In this document: in pieces, positions 51,089 through 60,106 of the stretch
How positions within the stretch are numbered: position 1 is the stretch's first letter
Layout: the number at the start of each line of letters is the position of its first letter
NCBI RefSeq assembly: GCF_013369485.1
Contig: NZ_JABWEB010000011.1
Span: 109,466-173,465 of the forward strand
DNA length: 64,000 bases
Source of the DNA: Massilia sp. BJB1822
GTDB lineage: Bacteria > Pseudomonadota > Gammaproteobacteria > Burkholderiales > Burkholderiaceae_D
Direction: 5' to 3'
Made by a program: the position numbers and the translations under genes
Notes under the pieces: model-generated
Seen by the model: only the letters and a program-made list of their open reading frames with translations
Told to the model about the DNA's origin: nothing
The model's database searches: none

Positions 51089-51586
51089 ATGAGCAGTTTC
51101 GACGCGACCAATAAGCGCCTGAAAAACATCCGTGGCCGCATCCCCGACTTTCCGGAGGATCTGGTGCGTCTGATGCGCATGACCTACCACGTGCAAAAGC
51201 AGATGAAGGATCTGTCCAACGCCGTGCTGCGCAAATACGATCTGGTCGACGCCAGCTATATGGTGCTGGCGGTGCTGTACGGTTCCGAAGGCGAAACCTC
51301 GACCGCATCGACGCTGGGCGAGGCCTGCATGGAGAAGCCGGCCAACCTGACCCGGGTCTGCAACGACCTGGAAAACCAGGGGCTGATCCAGCGCGGCAAC
51401 CGCCCCGGCGACCGCCGCTGCGTGATGATCTCGCTGACCGACGCCGGCCGCAAGATCGTGGAACAGGTCATGCCCGAAGTCTGGGACCGCACCACCCGCG
51501 CCTACGACGGCTTCAGCGCCGACGATATCCGCCAGCAGGAGCAGTTGTTCAAGCGCCAGCTGGATAATCTTGAAAACAATTTATAG
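51089..51586 (+). CDS. MarR-family regulator of the efflux operon
   Basis: 165 residues. The winged helix contains NAVLRKYDLVDASYMVLAVLYGSEG, TASTLGEACMEKPANLTRVCNDLENQGLIQRG and wing RPGDRRCVMISLTDAGRKIV. Dimerisation helices flank it. GGAG lies ahead of the ATG. Between the OMF and FUSC genes (8 nt before the latter), so it very likely represses the pump and is released by an aromatic acid (inference from family and context). Confidence 0.92.
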   Translation: MSSFDATNKRLKNIRGRIPDFPEDLVRLMRMTYHVQKQMKDLSNAVLRKYDLVDASYMVLAVLYGSEGETSTASTLGEACMEKPANLTRVCNDLENQGLIQRGNRPGDRRCVMISLTDAGRKIVEQVMPEVWDRTTRAYDGFSADDIRQQEQLFKRQLDNLENNL

Positions 51587-51594
51587 CGTTTTTT

Positions 51595-53844
51595 ATGAAC
51601 CCTGAACCAGCCGCTCCCGCAACACCGATAGCAAGTACACGAGAGCAGCTGGTCAGGCTGGCCCGCGAATGGAAGGCCGGCGAGGGCGAGCGCTGGATCT
51701 TCGTGCTCAAGTCCATGCTGGCCGCCTTCTCCGCCCTGTGGCTGGCCTTCCGTCTCGGACTCGATTCGCCCAGCACGGCGATGACCACCACCTTCATCCT
51801 GGCCCTGCCCAGCAGCGGCATGGTGCTGGAAAAAGCCTTTTACCGCCTGCTCGGCACCGTGGTCGGCTGCGCCAGCGCCCTGCTGCTGATCGCCCTCTTC
51901 CCGCAGCAGACGCCCATGCTCTTCATCGGCCTGGCACTGTGGGTGGGACTGTGCACCGGCGGCGCGGCCATGTACCGCAACCAGCAATCCTACAGCTTCG
52001 TGCTGGCCGGCTACACCGCCTGCATGATCGCCATTCCCGCCATCGACGCGCCTTCCGGCGCCTTCCTGCTGGCCGTCACCCGGTTGACGGAAGTGAGCCT
52101 GGGCGTGATCTGCGCCACCGTCGTCAACGACGCGCTGTTCCCGCGCCACCACAACGCCCAGCTGATGCGCACCGTGCAGGCGCGCCGCCACAGCTTCGTG
52201 GGCTTTTGCCGCGAAGTGCTGGAGCGGCGCCTGTCGCCGGCCGAGGCGGAACTGACGCATCTGCGCTTCGCGGCTGATATCGCCGCCCTGGAATCGGGCC
52301 GCGCCGCCGCCTTTTTCGAAGCAGCCCACGCCCGTTCGCAAACGCGCCAGCTGCACGCCTTCAACGCGGCGCTGATGACGGCCCTGACCACGCTCTACAC
52401 CCTGCACCGCCTGCTGCACCGCCTGCACCTGCAGCCGGATTCGCCCGCGCCGCAGCTGCTGCAAGCCATGCAGCAGCGTCTGGCCCAGGCGCTGGCCGAC
52501 GATGTGCCACCCGATATGGCGGCGCTGGAACAGGATATCGCCGCCGCGCGCGCCGAACTGGCCCTGCGCCTGGCCCAGGCTAGCGACGTGGACGATGCCG
52601 GCGCGGCGCAGGAGGTGGCCGGTCTCACGCCGCAGTGGCAGATCGACTTCGACACGGCGGTGGAACTGCTGGAGCGCTTTGCGGCGAACCTGGCGGCCTT
52701 CCACGCCAGCTACGACGGCCTGACGCAGCAAAAGCGCAGTCAGGTCAGCGAACCGCGCGCCTACAAGCCGAAGACGCCGCCCGGCATCGTCCTGGCCAGC
52801 GGCTTCCGCGCCGCCGCCGCGCTGCTGGGTGGGGCCGTGATCGGGTACTGGATGGCCTGGCCGCACGCTGCCACCGCCCTGCTGATGACGACCATCTTCT
52901 GCGCCCTGTGCTCCTCATCGCCACGGCCGACGGCCATGGTCAAGCAGATCCTGACCGGCTTCCTGATCGCCTGGCCGCTGTCCTTCGTGGTCGAATTCTT
53001 CCTGGTGGCGCGCGCCAGCGGCTTTCCCATGCTGGTGCTGGCCGCCCTGCCGTTGTTCGCCTACGGCAGCTATCTGAGCACCAATCCGAAAAAGGCGGGC
53101 GTGGGCGTCGGCATCATCCTGTTCAGCGCCCAGGTGATCGCGCCGGCCAACCAGATGCACTACGATATCGCCTCCTTCCTCAACATCACGCTGGCGCAGA
53201 ATGGCGGCGTGCTGCTGTCCTTCATCATCTTCATGGTGCTGCTGCCCGAGCACACGATGGGCAACCGCGAACACGTGGCGGCGGCGCTGTGGCGCGAGGC
53301 GCTGGCCCTGTGCACGACCTCCACGCGCGGCCTGCGCCTGCACCTGCGCGCCGCTAGCGGCGCCCTGCTGCCACGCCTCCTGCTGTGCTTCGGTCCCGGC
53401 CAGGAATGGACGGCCCAGCTGCGCCACCGCTTCGACAACCGCGTGCGCGACCTGCTCAACCAGCTCAACGCCGCTTCCGGTCCCGCGCCCGGCGCGCCGG
53501 CGCGGCTGGTGGTGCGCCAGGGTTTGACCCTGCTGGAGCTGGGCCACTCGATCATCGAGCTGCGCGCCCTGATCGCCACCTCGGCCCAGGGACCGGTCGC
53601 CACGGCCTTGCAGCAGGCGGTCGATGCGCTGGCCAATTACTTCCGCCAGCCCGAACGCGGCCGCTGCGAGCTGGCCATCACCTCGCTGCTGCATGCCGGC
53701 GTCACCGTGCGCGCCGCCCTGCCCGAAGCATCCGATGCGCGCGCCGCCCGCCTGCAGACGGCGCTCACCGATCTGCATTCGATTTACACATCCCTGCTCG
53801 ACCAGATGCCCCAAACCCAAGGAGAAGTCCACCATGCCGCGTGA
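51595..53844 (+). CDS. FUSC-family aromatic acid efflux membrane protein (AaeB-like)
   Basis: 749 residues. Two halves, each with about five or six helices followed by a cytoplasmic domain. First membrane block ~38-190 (WIFVLKSMLAAFSALWLAFRLGL, TTTFILALPSSGMVLEKAFYRLLGTVVGC), a soluble helical part ~200-390, and a second membrane block ~405-540 (LLGGAVIGYWMAWPHAATALLMTTIFC). AaeB-type pumps export hydroxybenzoates or related acids. It overlaps the DUF1656 gene by 11 bp. Confidence 0.9.
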   Translation: MNPEPAAPATPIASTREQLVRLAREWKAGEGERWIFVLKSMLAAFSALWLAFRLGLDSPSTAMTTTFILALPSSGMVLEKAFYRLLGTVVGCASALLLIALFPQQTPMLFIGLALWVGLCTGGAAMYRNQQSYSFVLAGYTACMIAIPAIDAPSGAFLLAVTRLTEVSLGVICATVVNDALFPRHHNAQLMRTVQARRHSFVGFCREVLERRLSPAEAELTHLRFAADIAALESGRAAAFFEAAHARSQTRQLHAFNAALMTALTTLYTLHRLLHRLHLQPDSPAPQLLQAMQQRLAQALADDVPPDMAALEQDIAAARAELALRLAQASDVDDAGAAQEVAGLTPQWQIDFDTAVELLERFAANLAAFHASYDGLTQQKRSQVSEPRAYKPKTPPGIVLASGFRAAAALLGGAVIGYWMAWPHAATALLMTTIFCALCSSSPRPTAMVKQILTGFLIAWPLSFVVEFFLVARASGFPMLVLAALPLFAYGSYLSTNPKKAGVGVGIILFSAQVIAPANQMHYDIASFLNITLAQNGGVLLSFIIFMVLLPEHTMGNREHVAAALWREALALCTTSTRGLRLHLRAASGALLPRLLLCFGPGQEWTAQLRHRFDNRVRDLLNQLNAASGPAPGAPARLVVRQGLTLLELGHSIIELRALIATSAQGPVATALQQAVDALANYFRQPERGRCELAITSLLHAGVTVRAALPEASDARAARLQTALTDLHSIYTSLLDQMPQTQGEVHHAA

Positions 53845-54034
53845 AGTGTCGCTGTTCGGCGTCCTCATTCCCACCCTGCTGCCGCTGTTCCTGGCCAGCC
53901 TGCTGCTGCAAGGCTTGCTGGACTGGGTGCTCGGCCATGCGGGCGTTTACCGCCGCCTGCTGCATCCGGCCCTGGTGCGGCTTTGCCTGCTGGTCTGCAT
54001 CTTCAGCGCCCTGACCATGGGCCTATACCAATAA
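53834..54034 (+). CDS. DUF1656 (AaeX-like) small membrane protein
   Basis: 66 residues starting MPREVSLFGVLIPTLL. Two membrane helices (~8-25 and ~47-64). Starts inside the FUSC gene after GGAG. This small protein is a regular companion of FUSC/HlyD pumps such as E. coli AaeX; its task is unknown. Confidence 0.88.
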   Translation: MPREVSLFGVLIPTLLPLFLASLLLQGLLDWVLGHAGVYRRLLHPALVRLCLLVCIFSALTMGLYQ

Positions 54035-54056
54035 AACACAAGAAGGGAATCCCGTT

Positions 54057-54962
54057 ATGAGTGCTAGCAAGTTGTTCCGATTCGTCCTCACTACCCTGCT
54101 GCTGGGGGCCGCGCTGTGGTTCGGCAAAGGGGCGTGGGACCAGTATATGGAATCGGCATGGACGCGCGATGGCCGCATCAAGGCCGATGTGGTGAACATC
54201 ACGGCCGACGTGGCCGGCGCCGTGACCGAGGTGCATGTGCGCGACAACCAGTTCGTGCGCAAGGGCGATGTGCTGTTCGTGGTCGATCCGGCGCGCTACC
54301 AGTCGGCGCTGGAGCAGGCGCGCTCGCTGCTGGCGGCCCAGCAGGTCGAGAAAGGCCGCCGCACGCGCGAAGCCAAGCGCCGCGCCGTGCTGGACGACGC
54401 CGTAGTCTCGGCCGAAAGCCGCGAAGGCGCAACGTCGGCCATGGATGGCGCCAGCGCCCAGGTGCGGGCCGCCACGGAAGCCGTGCGTCTGGCCACGCTG
54501 AACCTGGAACGCACCGTGGTGCGCGCGCCGGTCAGCGGCTATGTGACCAACCTGAATGTGCATGTGGGCGACTTCGCCGCCGTAGGCGTGGCGCGCCTGG
54601 CCGTGATCGATAGCGACTCCTTCTACGTGGCCGGCTATTTCGAGGAAACCAAACTGCCGCTGCTGAAAGCGGGCGCACCGGTGCAGGTCAAGCTGATGGG
54701 CGGCGACGCCACCCTGCACGGCCATATCGAAAGCATCGCGCGCGGCATCACCGACCGCGACGCCAGCACCGGCCGCGAACTGCTGGCCGACGTGAATCCG
54801 ACCTTCAGCTGGGTCAGGCTGGCACAGCGCGTGCCGGTGCGCATCCACATCGACCAGCAGCCCAAGGAGCTGACGCTGGTGGCGGGCACCACCTGCACCG
54901 TCATCATCGACAGCAAGACCACGGCGGCGGCCAATACCAAGGCCGCCCCGCGCGGCGCCTGA
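54057..54962 (+). CDS. HlyD-family periplasmic adaptor (AaeA-like)
   Basis: 301 residues. N-terminal anchor helix (FRFVLTTLLLGAALWFGKG), biotinyl-lipoyl half (ITADVAGAVTEVHVRDNQFVRKGDVLFVVD), a coiled coil ~80-150, second lipoyl half (VVRAPVSGYVTNLNVHVGDF) and a beta barrel (VAGYFEETKLPLLKAGAPVQV). Links the FUSC pump to the OMF lipoprotein encoded upstream. Lies 22 nt after the DUF1656 gene. Confidence 0.93.
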   Translation: MSASKLFRFVLTTLLLGAALWFGKGAWDQYMESAWTRDGRIKADVVNITADVAGAVTEVHVRDNQFVRKGDVLFVVDPARYQSALEQARSLLAAQQVEKGRRTREAKRRAVLDDAVVSAESREGATSAMDGASAQVRAATEAVRLATLNLERTVVRAPVSGYVTNLNVHVGDFAAVGVARLAVIDSDSFYVAGYFEETKLPLLKAGAPVQVKLMGGDATLHGHIESIARGITDRDASTGRELLADVNPTFSWVRLAQRVPVRIHIDQQPKELTLVAGTTCTVIIDSKTTAAANTKAAPRGA

Positions 54963-55026
54963 ACATCCTTTACACTGCTGGGGAATGCGGGCGCCCCGTC
55001 CCGCAACCGCAGCAAGGATGCATGCA

Positions 55027-55941
55027 ATGAGCACCAGTACCGACAGCAATGGCGTGGACAGCCTGAGCGCCATCCGCCTCTTTCTCGACGCCGCCGCCCT
55101 TGGCAGCTTTTCCGCCGCAGGGCGCAAGCAAGGCCTCTCCCCCGCCGCCGCCAGCGCCTGCATCCAGCGCCTGGAAGCGGGCCTGAAAACGCGGCTGTTC
55201 GAGCGCACCACGCGCCAATTGCGCCTGACCGAGGAAGGCCGCCATTACCGCCACTACAGCGAACAGGCGCTGGCCCTGATGGCCGAAGCGGAAGCAGGCC
55301 TGCAGGCGCAAGGCACGGTGCGGGGACTGGTGAAGATTTCGGCGCCTTCGGATTTCGGGCGCAACCTGCTTCTGGGATGGCTGGAAGAATTCCGCCAGCG
55401 CTATCCGGAGGTGCAATATGCGCTCTCGCTGAGCGACTCCACCTCCGATCTGGTGCAGGACGATATCGACCTGGCGGTGCGTTATGGCCTGCTGCCGGAC
55501 AGCGATATGGTGGCGCGTCCGCTGCTGCCGAACCGGCGCGTCGTCTGCGCCGCGCCCGCGCTGCTGGAACGCTGCGGCGTGCCAGAGCATCCCGAGCAGT
55601 TGGCCGGACTGCCGGCCCTGGTGCTGGTGACGGCCAGCGGCCCAATGCACGAGTGGCGCTATCTGGAGGACGAGGCGCGCCGCACGGTGCGCGTGCAGCG
55701 CAGCCATCAAAGCAATGACGGCGAGGTGATACGCAAGTGGGCGCTGGCGGGCCAGGGCTTCGCCTACAAATCCCTGCTCGATATCGAAGACGATCTGCGC
55801 GCCGGCCGCCTGCAAACGGTGCTGGACGGCTATTTCCGCGAAAGCGTGCCGCTCAATCTGCTGTATCGGCGCAGCCGCTTCCAGCCGCCGCGCATCGCGC
55901 TGCTGGTGGAGTTCCTGCTGGAGCGCTGCGCGGCGGCCTAA
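55027..55941 (+). CDS. LysR-family transcriptional regulator
   Basis: 304 residues from the ATG at 55027, preferred because AAGGA is 8 nt upstream; an ATG at 55018 overlaps that site. HTH at ~8-66 (IRLFLDAAALGSFSAAGRKQGLSPAAASACIQRLEAGL, LFERTTRQLRLTEEG), then the effector domain (VKISAPSDFGRNLLLGWLEEFRQRYPEV, DIDLAVRYGLLPDS). Resembles the CrgA/YafC group. Follows the pump operon on the same strand (64 nt gap); whether it regulates the pump or an unlinked target is open. Confidence 0.92.
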   Translation: MSTSTDSNGVDSLSAIRLFLDAAALGSFSAAGRKQGLSPAAASACIQRLEAGLKTRLFERTTRQLRLTEEGRHYRHYSEQALALMAEAEAGLQAQGTVRGLVKISAPSDFGRNLLLGWLEEFRQRYPEVQYALSLSDSTSDLVQDDIDLAVRYGLLPDSDMVARPLLPNRRVVCAAPALLERCGVPEHPEQLAGLPALVLVTASGPMHEWRYLEDEARRTVRVQRSHQSNDGEVIRKWALAGQGFAYKSLLDIEDDLRAGRLQTVLDGYFRESVPLNLLYRRSRFQPPRIALLVEFLLERCAAA

Positions 55942-55948
55942 AGCCTGA

Positions 55949-56467
55949 TTACTGCTGGATCACGCCCATCTGCTGCAGCAGGGTCAAATTATCTTCCAGG
56001 TGCCAGTTGTCGGTGATGCGGCCATCCTGCACGCGGTACAGGTCGAAAGCCTGGAAGTCGATGGCCTGCCCCTTGCCCTGCACCTTGCCGAACTGGCCGG
56101 TGAAATGGCCTGTGAAATGCAGGCGCAGGGTGACGCGGTCGCCCGCCGCCACCAGATCGGTGATCTCCACTTTCAAGTCCGGCACGGCGCCGCGGAAGGT
56201 CTGGCTGGCTTGCAGCGGGCCAGGCAGACCTTGGGGGCGGCCGGGCGGCAGGGTGCGGTCGGTGAATTCCGGCGCCAGCGCCTCGCGCGCCAGGGCCGGA
56301 TCGCCGCTGTTCCAGAAAGCGGCATAGCGACGTGCCGCCAGCATGACCTGCTCCAGCGCGGCGGGCGAGCCGCCGGTGAAGCTTTTCTGCGGTACGGGCA
56401 GGCTGTCGGCAGCGGCGAAGGCGGCCAGCGGCAACAGGGCGGCGGCGAAAATGGCGAGGCGGGACAT
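55949..56467 (-). CDS. Exported SnoaL/NTF2-like protein (ester cyclase type)
   Basis: 172 residues with a signal peptide (IFAAALLPLAAFAAA). NTF2-like cone fold: RRYAAFWNSGDPALAREALAPEFTDRT, VEITDLVAAGDRVTLRLHFTGHFTGQF, FQAFDLYRVQDGRITDNWHLEDNLTLLQQMG, as in polyketide-cyclase-like SnoaL proteins. The substrate is not predictable and many members are not cyclases. Convergent with the LysR gene, 7 bp apart. Confidence 0.82.
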   Translation of the reverse strand: MSRLAIFAAALLPLAAFAAADSLPVPQKSFTGGSPAALEQVMLAARRYAAFWNSGDPALAREALAPEFTDRTLPPGRPQGLPGPLQASQTFRGAVPDLKVEITDLVAAGDRVTLRLHFTGHFTGQFGKVQGKGQAIDFQAFDLYRVQDGRITDNWHLEDNLTLLQQMGVIQQ

Positions 56468-56570
56468 GGCAACTCCTGTAAATGAATGGTGCCGCCATTT
56501 TCGGCCGCCGCGCGGGGGCGCGGAATGCGTCTGCCGTTTGAAGCAGCTTCTTGCGCCGTTTGAAAAAGAA

Positions 56571-56593
56571 AAAGCCCGCGCGATGCGGGCTTT
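56571..56593 (-). terminator. Rho-independent terminator after the small membrane protein gene
   Basis: Stem AAAGCCCGC/GCGGGCTTT with a 5-nt loop; on the minus strand it is followed by a T-rich tract (TTTTTCTTTTTC when read with the stem end). It lies 21 nt beyond the 56615 stop, ending the dsbA transcript. Confidence 0.85.
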
Positions 56594-56614
56594 GCGGGAC
56601 GCGCGGGCTGCGGC

Positions 56615-56896
56615 TCAGGGCTTGAAGGTCGTCATGGCATGGCCCAGGTGCTGCCACCAATGGTCGCGCGAGCGCACCTTGGCCAGGCAAACCTTGTCGA
56701 TGCCGCCTTTGAAGACCTGGTCCTGGCACATGCCGCTGGCCAGCGCATAGCGCTGGTTCTCGGCATTGACCAGGGCCACCATCAGCCAGCCGCACAGCGC
56801 CAGCGTCAACGCCAGCAGCGTCCAGGCAGCATGATTGACCGAGCTGCGTTCGAACAGACGCGTTTCGTCCGGTTCGGACTCCCGGTACATCTTCAT
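56615..56896 (-). CDS. Small single-pass membrane protein downstream of dsbA
   Basis: 93 residues if started at 56896, which has a strong GAAGAAGG 4 nt upstream; an ATG 24 nt earlier (56920), one base after the dsbA stop, would add eight residues. One membrane helix (AAWTLLALTLALCGWLMVALV). The likely periplasmic part has two Cys (ASGMCQDQVF, DKVCLAKVRSRDHW) spaced 14 apart, which could form a disulfide. Family not recognised. The link to dsbA is co-transcription only. Confidence 0.7.
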   Translation of the reverse strand: MKMYRESEPDETRLFERSSVNHAAWTLLALTLALCGWLMVALVNAENQRYALASGMCQDQVFKGGIDKVCLAKVRSRDHWWQHLGHAMTTFKP

Positions 56897-56921
56897 GATG
56901 CCTTCTTCTTTGCTGTCCATC

Positions 56922-57587
56922 TTATTTCTTGCCTGCTTTCTTCTCGGCGGCGGCCTTGGCGACCAGGTAGTCCATCACGGCCAGGGTGTTCTGCATCGAC
57001 ACCATCTCCGGCTGGCCCGGACGGCCGGCCTGGGCTGGCGAGGTCACGAAGCGGCCATCGATGACGATGGTCGGGGCGCTATCAACCTTGTAGGAGCTGA
57101 CCAGCTGGTTGGAACGCTTCATTTTAGTCTGCACGCCGAAGGAATTGAAGTATTCCAGGTATTTGGCCTTGTCCACGCCGGCTTTCACCACCACGTCGGT
57201 CATGGCGTCGTCGCTGCGCAGACGGTTGCGCTCCACGTGGATGGCGCGGAAAATCTTGTCATGCACGCCTTCCAGCTTGCCCATGGCTTCCAGGGTCAGG
57301 TAGGCGTGGGCATGCGGATCTTTTTCGCTCGACGCGAAGTGGATGCGGCGGAAGACGATTTTGTCGCCCTGCTTTTTGACCCAGTCCGACATAAGCGGTT
57401 CCAGGGAATTGCAGTGCGGGCAGGAATACATGAAGAACTCGATCACTTCGACCTTGGCGCCGGTATCGTTGCGCACTGGCGTGTCGAGAACCTTGTATTC
57501 GGTGCCGTTCACCGGCTCGGCGGCGGAGGCGCCAGCGGCGGAAAAGGCCAGGGTGGCGGCGGCAAGCATGAAGCGCAGGTAACGCAT
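56922..57587 (-). CDS. dsbA: Thiol:disulfide interchange protein DsbA
   Basis: 221 residues from the ATG at 57585-57587, because AAGG sits 6 nt upstream of it but touches the ATG two codons earlier. Signal peptide ending GASA. Thioredoxin fold with active site Cys56-Pro-His-Cys59 (FFMYSCPHCNSLEPLM) and a helical insert; cis-Pro in SAPTIVIDG. Introduces disulfides into periplasmic proteins. The first gene of a two-gene unit. Confidence 0.94.
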   Translation of the reverse strand: MRYLRFMLAAATLAFSAAGASAAEPVNGTEYKVLDTPVRNDTGAKVEVIEFFMYSCPHCNSLEPLMSDWVKKQGDKIVFRRIHFASSEKDPHAHAYLTLEAMGKLEGVHDKIFRAIHVERNRLRSDDAMTDVVVKAGVDKAKYLEYFNSFGVQTKMKRSNQLVSSYKVDSAPTIVIDGRFVTSPAQAGRPGQPEMVSMQNTLAVMDYLVAKAAAEKKAGKK

Positions 57588-57642
57588 GATCATCCTTTTT
57601 ATCGAGTTATAGACGGCGGCAGATTAACACTTTTTGCGAACA

Positions 57643-57686
57643 AAAATGGCCCCGCCGGACAAAATTCTCATCCGGGGGACCATTTT
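57643..57686 (-). terminator. Terminator between btuB and dsbA
   Basis: Long stem AAAATGG-n-CCCC/GGGG-n-CCATTTT with an inner CGGA/TCCG, flanked on the minus strand by TTTTTG. It follows the btuB stop by about 50 nt. AT arms at both ends make it usable in both directions. Confidence 0.75.
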
Positions 57687-57710
57687 AAGGCGGGTTTAAG
57701 CCGCCTTAAA
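57684..57710 (-). terminator. Second hairpin between btuB and dsbA
   Basis: Perfect 10-bp stem TTTAAGGCGG/CCGCCTTAAA with a 7-nt loop, overlapping the next terminator arm by 3 bases. The two stems may compete or act in series. Confidence 0.6.
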
Positions 57711-57735
57711 GCTTACATCCAGCCTAGGGCCGCGC

Positions 57736-59700
57736 TCAGAAGTCGTAGCGCGCCGACAGCTTGAGCTGGCGGCCATCGCTCGGATAGATGCCGTCGCGGC
57801 AGGAGAAGGCCGCCGTGGTGTAGCGCTTGTCGCCCAGGTTCTGGCCGGACACCGCCACTTCCCACGGGCCGTACTGGCGCGCATAGCGGGCGTCGAAAGT
57901 GGTGAAGGACGGCATGCGGGCGTTACAGGTGTTGAGGAAGTCGCCGCCATAGCGCTGGCTGTCGACCCACTGCATGCCGACGTCGGCGCTCTGGCCGCTG
58001 GACGGGGTCCAGGCCAGGCGCGCGCTCAGCACATTTTTCGGCACCAGCACCAGTTCCTTGCCGGCCAGCGCGCCTTCAGTGAACTCGGCCTTCACATGCT
58101 GATAGTGGCCGCTCAGCTGCCAGTCGGCTGCCAGGCGCGCGCTGGCATCGAACTCGATGCCTTTGCGGCGGGTCGGCGGCAGATTGCTGTTGGCGCCGCC
58201 GAACGGGGTGGCGGTCGGATCGTAGTAGATCTCGTTGTTCAGCTCATGCTTGAAGACGCGCGCCGCCAGCTTGTAGCCGTTCAGCGCAAAGCTCGCGCCC
58301 AGCTCCAGGTCGTGCGAGGTTTGCGCTTTCAGCGCCACATTGGCTTTCGGCGTGAAGCCGTTTTCGTCGGCGTTCGCCACGCGGTAGCTCTGGCCGGCCT
58401 TGGCGTGCAGGGTCAGCTCAGGCAGGACGGCATAGCTGCCCTGGATTTCCCAGGCGTTCAAGCCGCGCTTGTCGCTGTAGTTGGCGGTCGAGTAAGGTGC
58501 CGGATCGACCGAATCGATGTCGAACAGTTCGCGCCGCGCGCCGAAGGCCAGGCGCGCTTCGTGCGGGCCGGCCCATTTCATCTCGTCGCGCACATAGAAG
58601 GCTTTGGAGCGCTGGGTGGCATCGGCCTTGGAGAAGGAGCCATCGACCACGCGGTTCCAGCGCATCAGATCGATGCCGGTCACCACCTCGTTCTGCATGG
58701 CGCCGAACTGGCTGGTGTGGCGCAGGCGCGGCGAGAACTGGGTCTGCTTGGTGTCGTAGTTGGTGGTGGAAAGCTTACCGCCATAGAAGTAGCTGGCGCT
58801 GGCGTCCTTCTTGCGGTGCGCCAGTTCGGCAGCCAGGTCGAAGGCGCCGAATTTCTGCTCGTAGAAGCCGATGTAGCGGTCGCTGTCGACCGAGCCGAAG
58901 TTGTGCGGCTCATTGGTCTTGCGCGGCGTGGCTTCGAATTCGGCCTGGTTCAGGGAGCCGGGCAGGCGGCCATCCTGGCGCAGGATTTCGGTGCGCACGC
59001 CGATGCGGCCGCCCGGCAGCGTCCATTGCGCGCCGCCGGTGAAGTTGCGTTTCTTGTAGTCGTTATTGTCGCGGTAGTTGTCAGTGTCCAGCGCGCCGAG
59101 CGAAGCGTCGAGGGCGAAACCATCCCAGCTATGCGACACCGAGCCGCGCGCTTCGCGCAGGCCGAACTGGCCCGCTTCGGCGAACACGCTGCCGTGGGTG
59201 CCCTGGCCCGCCGGGCGCTTGGTGACGATCCGGATCACGCCGCCGGTGGCGCCGTCGCCATACAGCACGCTGCTGCCGCCGCGCGTGATTTCGATGCGCT
59301 CGACGGAGTCGATGGGAATGCTGGACATGATGGCGTCGGTCAGCTCATTTTCCGAGATGCGCACGCCGTCCACCAGCACCACCATATTCTGGCTGCTGTT
59401 GCTGCCGAAGCCGCGCAGGTCGAGGCCGAAGTTCGGGCTGCCGTCGAGCGCCTGGCGGCCGTACACGCCGCCGATTTTGCGGATGGCCTGGTTCACATCG
59501 CTGGCGCCGGCACGGCGGATGTCGGCAGCCGAGATCACGGTGGCGCCGATCGGGGCCAGGCCAGGATTGCTGTCGAAGCGGGAGCCGGTCACCACGACCG
59601 GTCCCAGGGTCTGGGTCGCGGTTTGCGCCAGTGCGGGAGCGGCGGCAAAGCACAGGGAAACTGCCGCGGCCAGGGCGCGGCGGGAAACGATATAGCTCAT
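57736..59700 (-). CDS. btuB: TonB-dependent vitamin B12 receptor BtuB
   Basis: 654 residues from the ATG at 59698-59700, opening a signal peptide (RRALAAAVSLCFAAAPALAQ). TonB-box region (TLGPVVVTGSRFDSN), plug domain (IRKIGGVYGRQALDGSPN, MVVLVDGVRISENEL, IEITRGGSSVLYGDGATGGVIRIVTKR) and a 22-strand barrel ending LKLSARYDF. The B12 assignment rests on the cobalamin riboswitch directly upstream rather than on sequence alone. Takes up cobalamins across the outer membrane. Confidence 0.93.
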   Translation of the reverse strand: MSYIVSRRALAAAVSLCFAAAPALAQTATQTLGPVVVTGSRFDSNPGLAPIGATVISAADIRRAGASDVNQAIRKIGGVYGRQALDGSPNFGLDLRGFGSNSSQNMVVLVDGVRISENELTDAIMSSIPIDSVERIEITRGGSSVLYGDGATGGVIRIVTKRPAGQGTHGSVFAEAGQFGLREARGSVSHSWDGFALDASLGALDTDNYRDNNDYKKRNFTGGAQWTLPGGRIGVRTEILRQDGRLPGSLNQAEFEATPRKTNEPHNFGSVDSDRYIGFYEQKFGAFDLAAELAHRKKDASASYFYGGKLSTTNYDTKQTQFSPRLRHTSQFGAMQNEVVTGIDLMRWNRVVDGSFSKADATQRSKAFYVRDEMKWAGPHEARLAFGARRELFDIDSVDPAPYSTANYSDKRGLNAWEIQGSYAVLPELTLHAKAGQSYRVANADENGFTPKANVALKAQTSHDLELGASFALNGYKLAARVFKHELNNEIYYDPTATPFGGANSNLPPTRRKGIEFDASARLAADWQLSGHYQHVKAEFTEGALAGKELVLVPKNVLSARLAWTPSSGQSADVGMQWVDSQRYGGDFLNTCNARMPSFTTFDARYARQYGPWEVAVSGQNLGDKRYTTAAFSCRDGIYPSDGRQLKLSARYDF

Positions 59701-59794
59701 AAATTTGGTGGCGCCGGAGCGCTTGGAAAAAGAGGATGGCCTCAGCCTCCAGCCGCTTCCCCGCAGCAGGAGTCGAACGGAAGGCGCAGCGGCG

Positions 59795-59960
59795 CATTCC
59801 ACCTGTCTTGGCCGGTATCCGGGCTGGCAAGCCAGGGCTGGACCACCTTCCTGCGCCAGCGCAGTGGTTATCGGTCCATCCTGCCGTCCGATGCGGACGG
59901 CGCTTGCTTACCGTTGCGGGGGCAGCAAATGTTGGCCGCGCGCGGCGGTTCCATTTTTCC
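59795..59960 (-). promoter_or_regulatory. Cobalamin riboswitch upstream of btuB
   Basis: On the minus strand, in order: ATGGAACC start, TGCTGCCCCCGCAACGGTAA (59908-59927), hairpin GCCGTCC-n5-GGACGGC, CCACTGC (59861-59867), GGAAGG (59846-59851), and the B12 box CAGCCCGGATACCGGCC (59810-59826). All signature elements of the adenosylcobalamin-type riboswitch are present in the right order. Bound cobalamin is expected to shut off btuB. About 95 nt of leader follow before the ATG, presumably the expression platform. Confidence 0.93.
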
Positions 59961-60006
59961 CGTTTAACCGCGTCCATGAACAGGAAGCGGGCACCAAAAC
60001 CCCGCC

Positions 60007-60012
60007 ATTATA
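60007..60012 (-). promoter_or_regulatory. -10 element of the riboswitch-btuB transcript
   Basis: Perfect TATAAT on the minus strand about 50 nt before the riboswitch; a weak TTTTCG sits at 17-nt spacing as -35. Good position for the leader start. Confidence 0.55.
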
Positions 60013-60106
60013 CGCTTACCACACTTGCTCGAAAAATATTGGCTTTTTGTTAGCAAGATGAATATATTGTTGCTTGCAGTTCTTTACATTCAAATAGAGG
60101 AGAACC

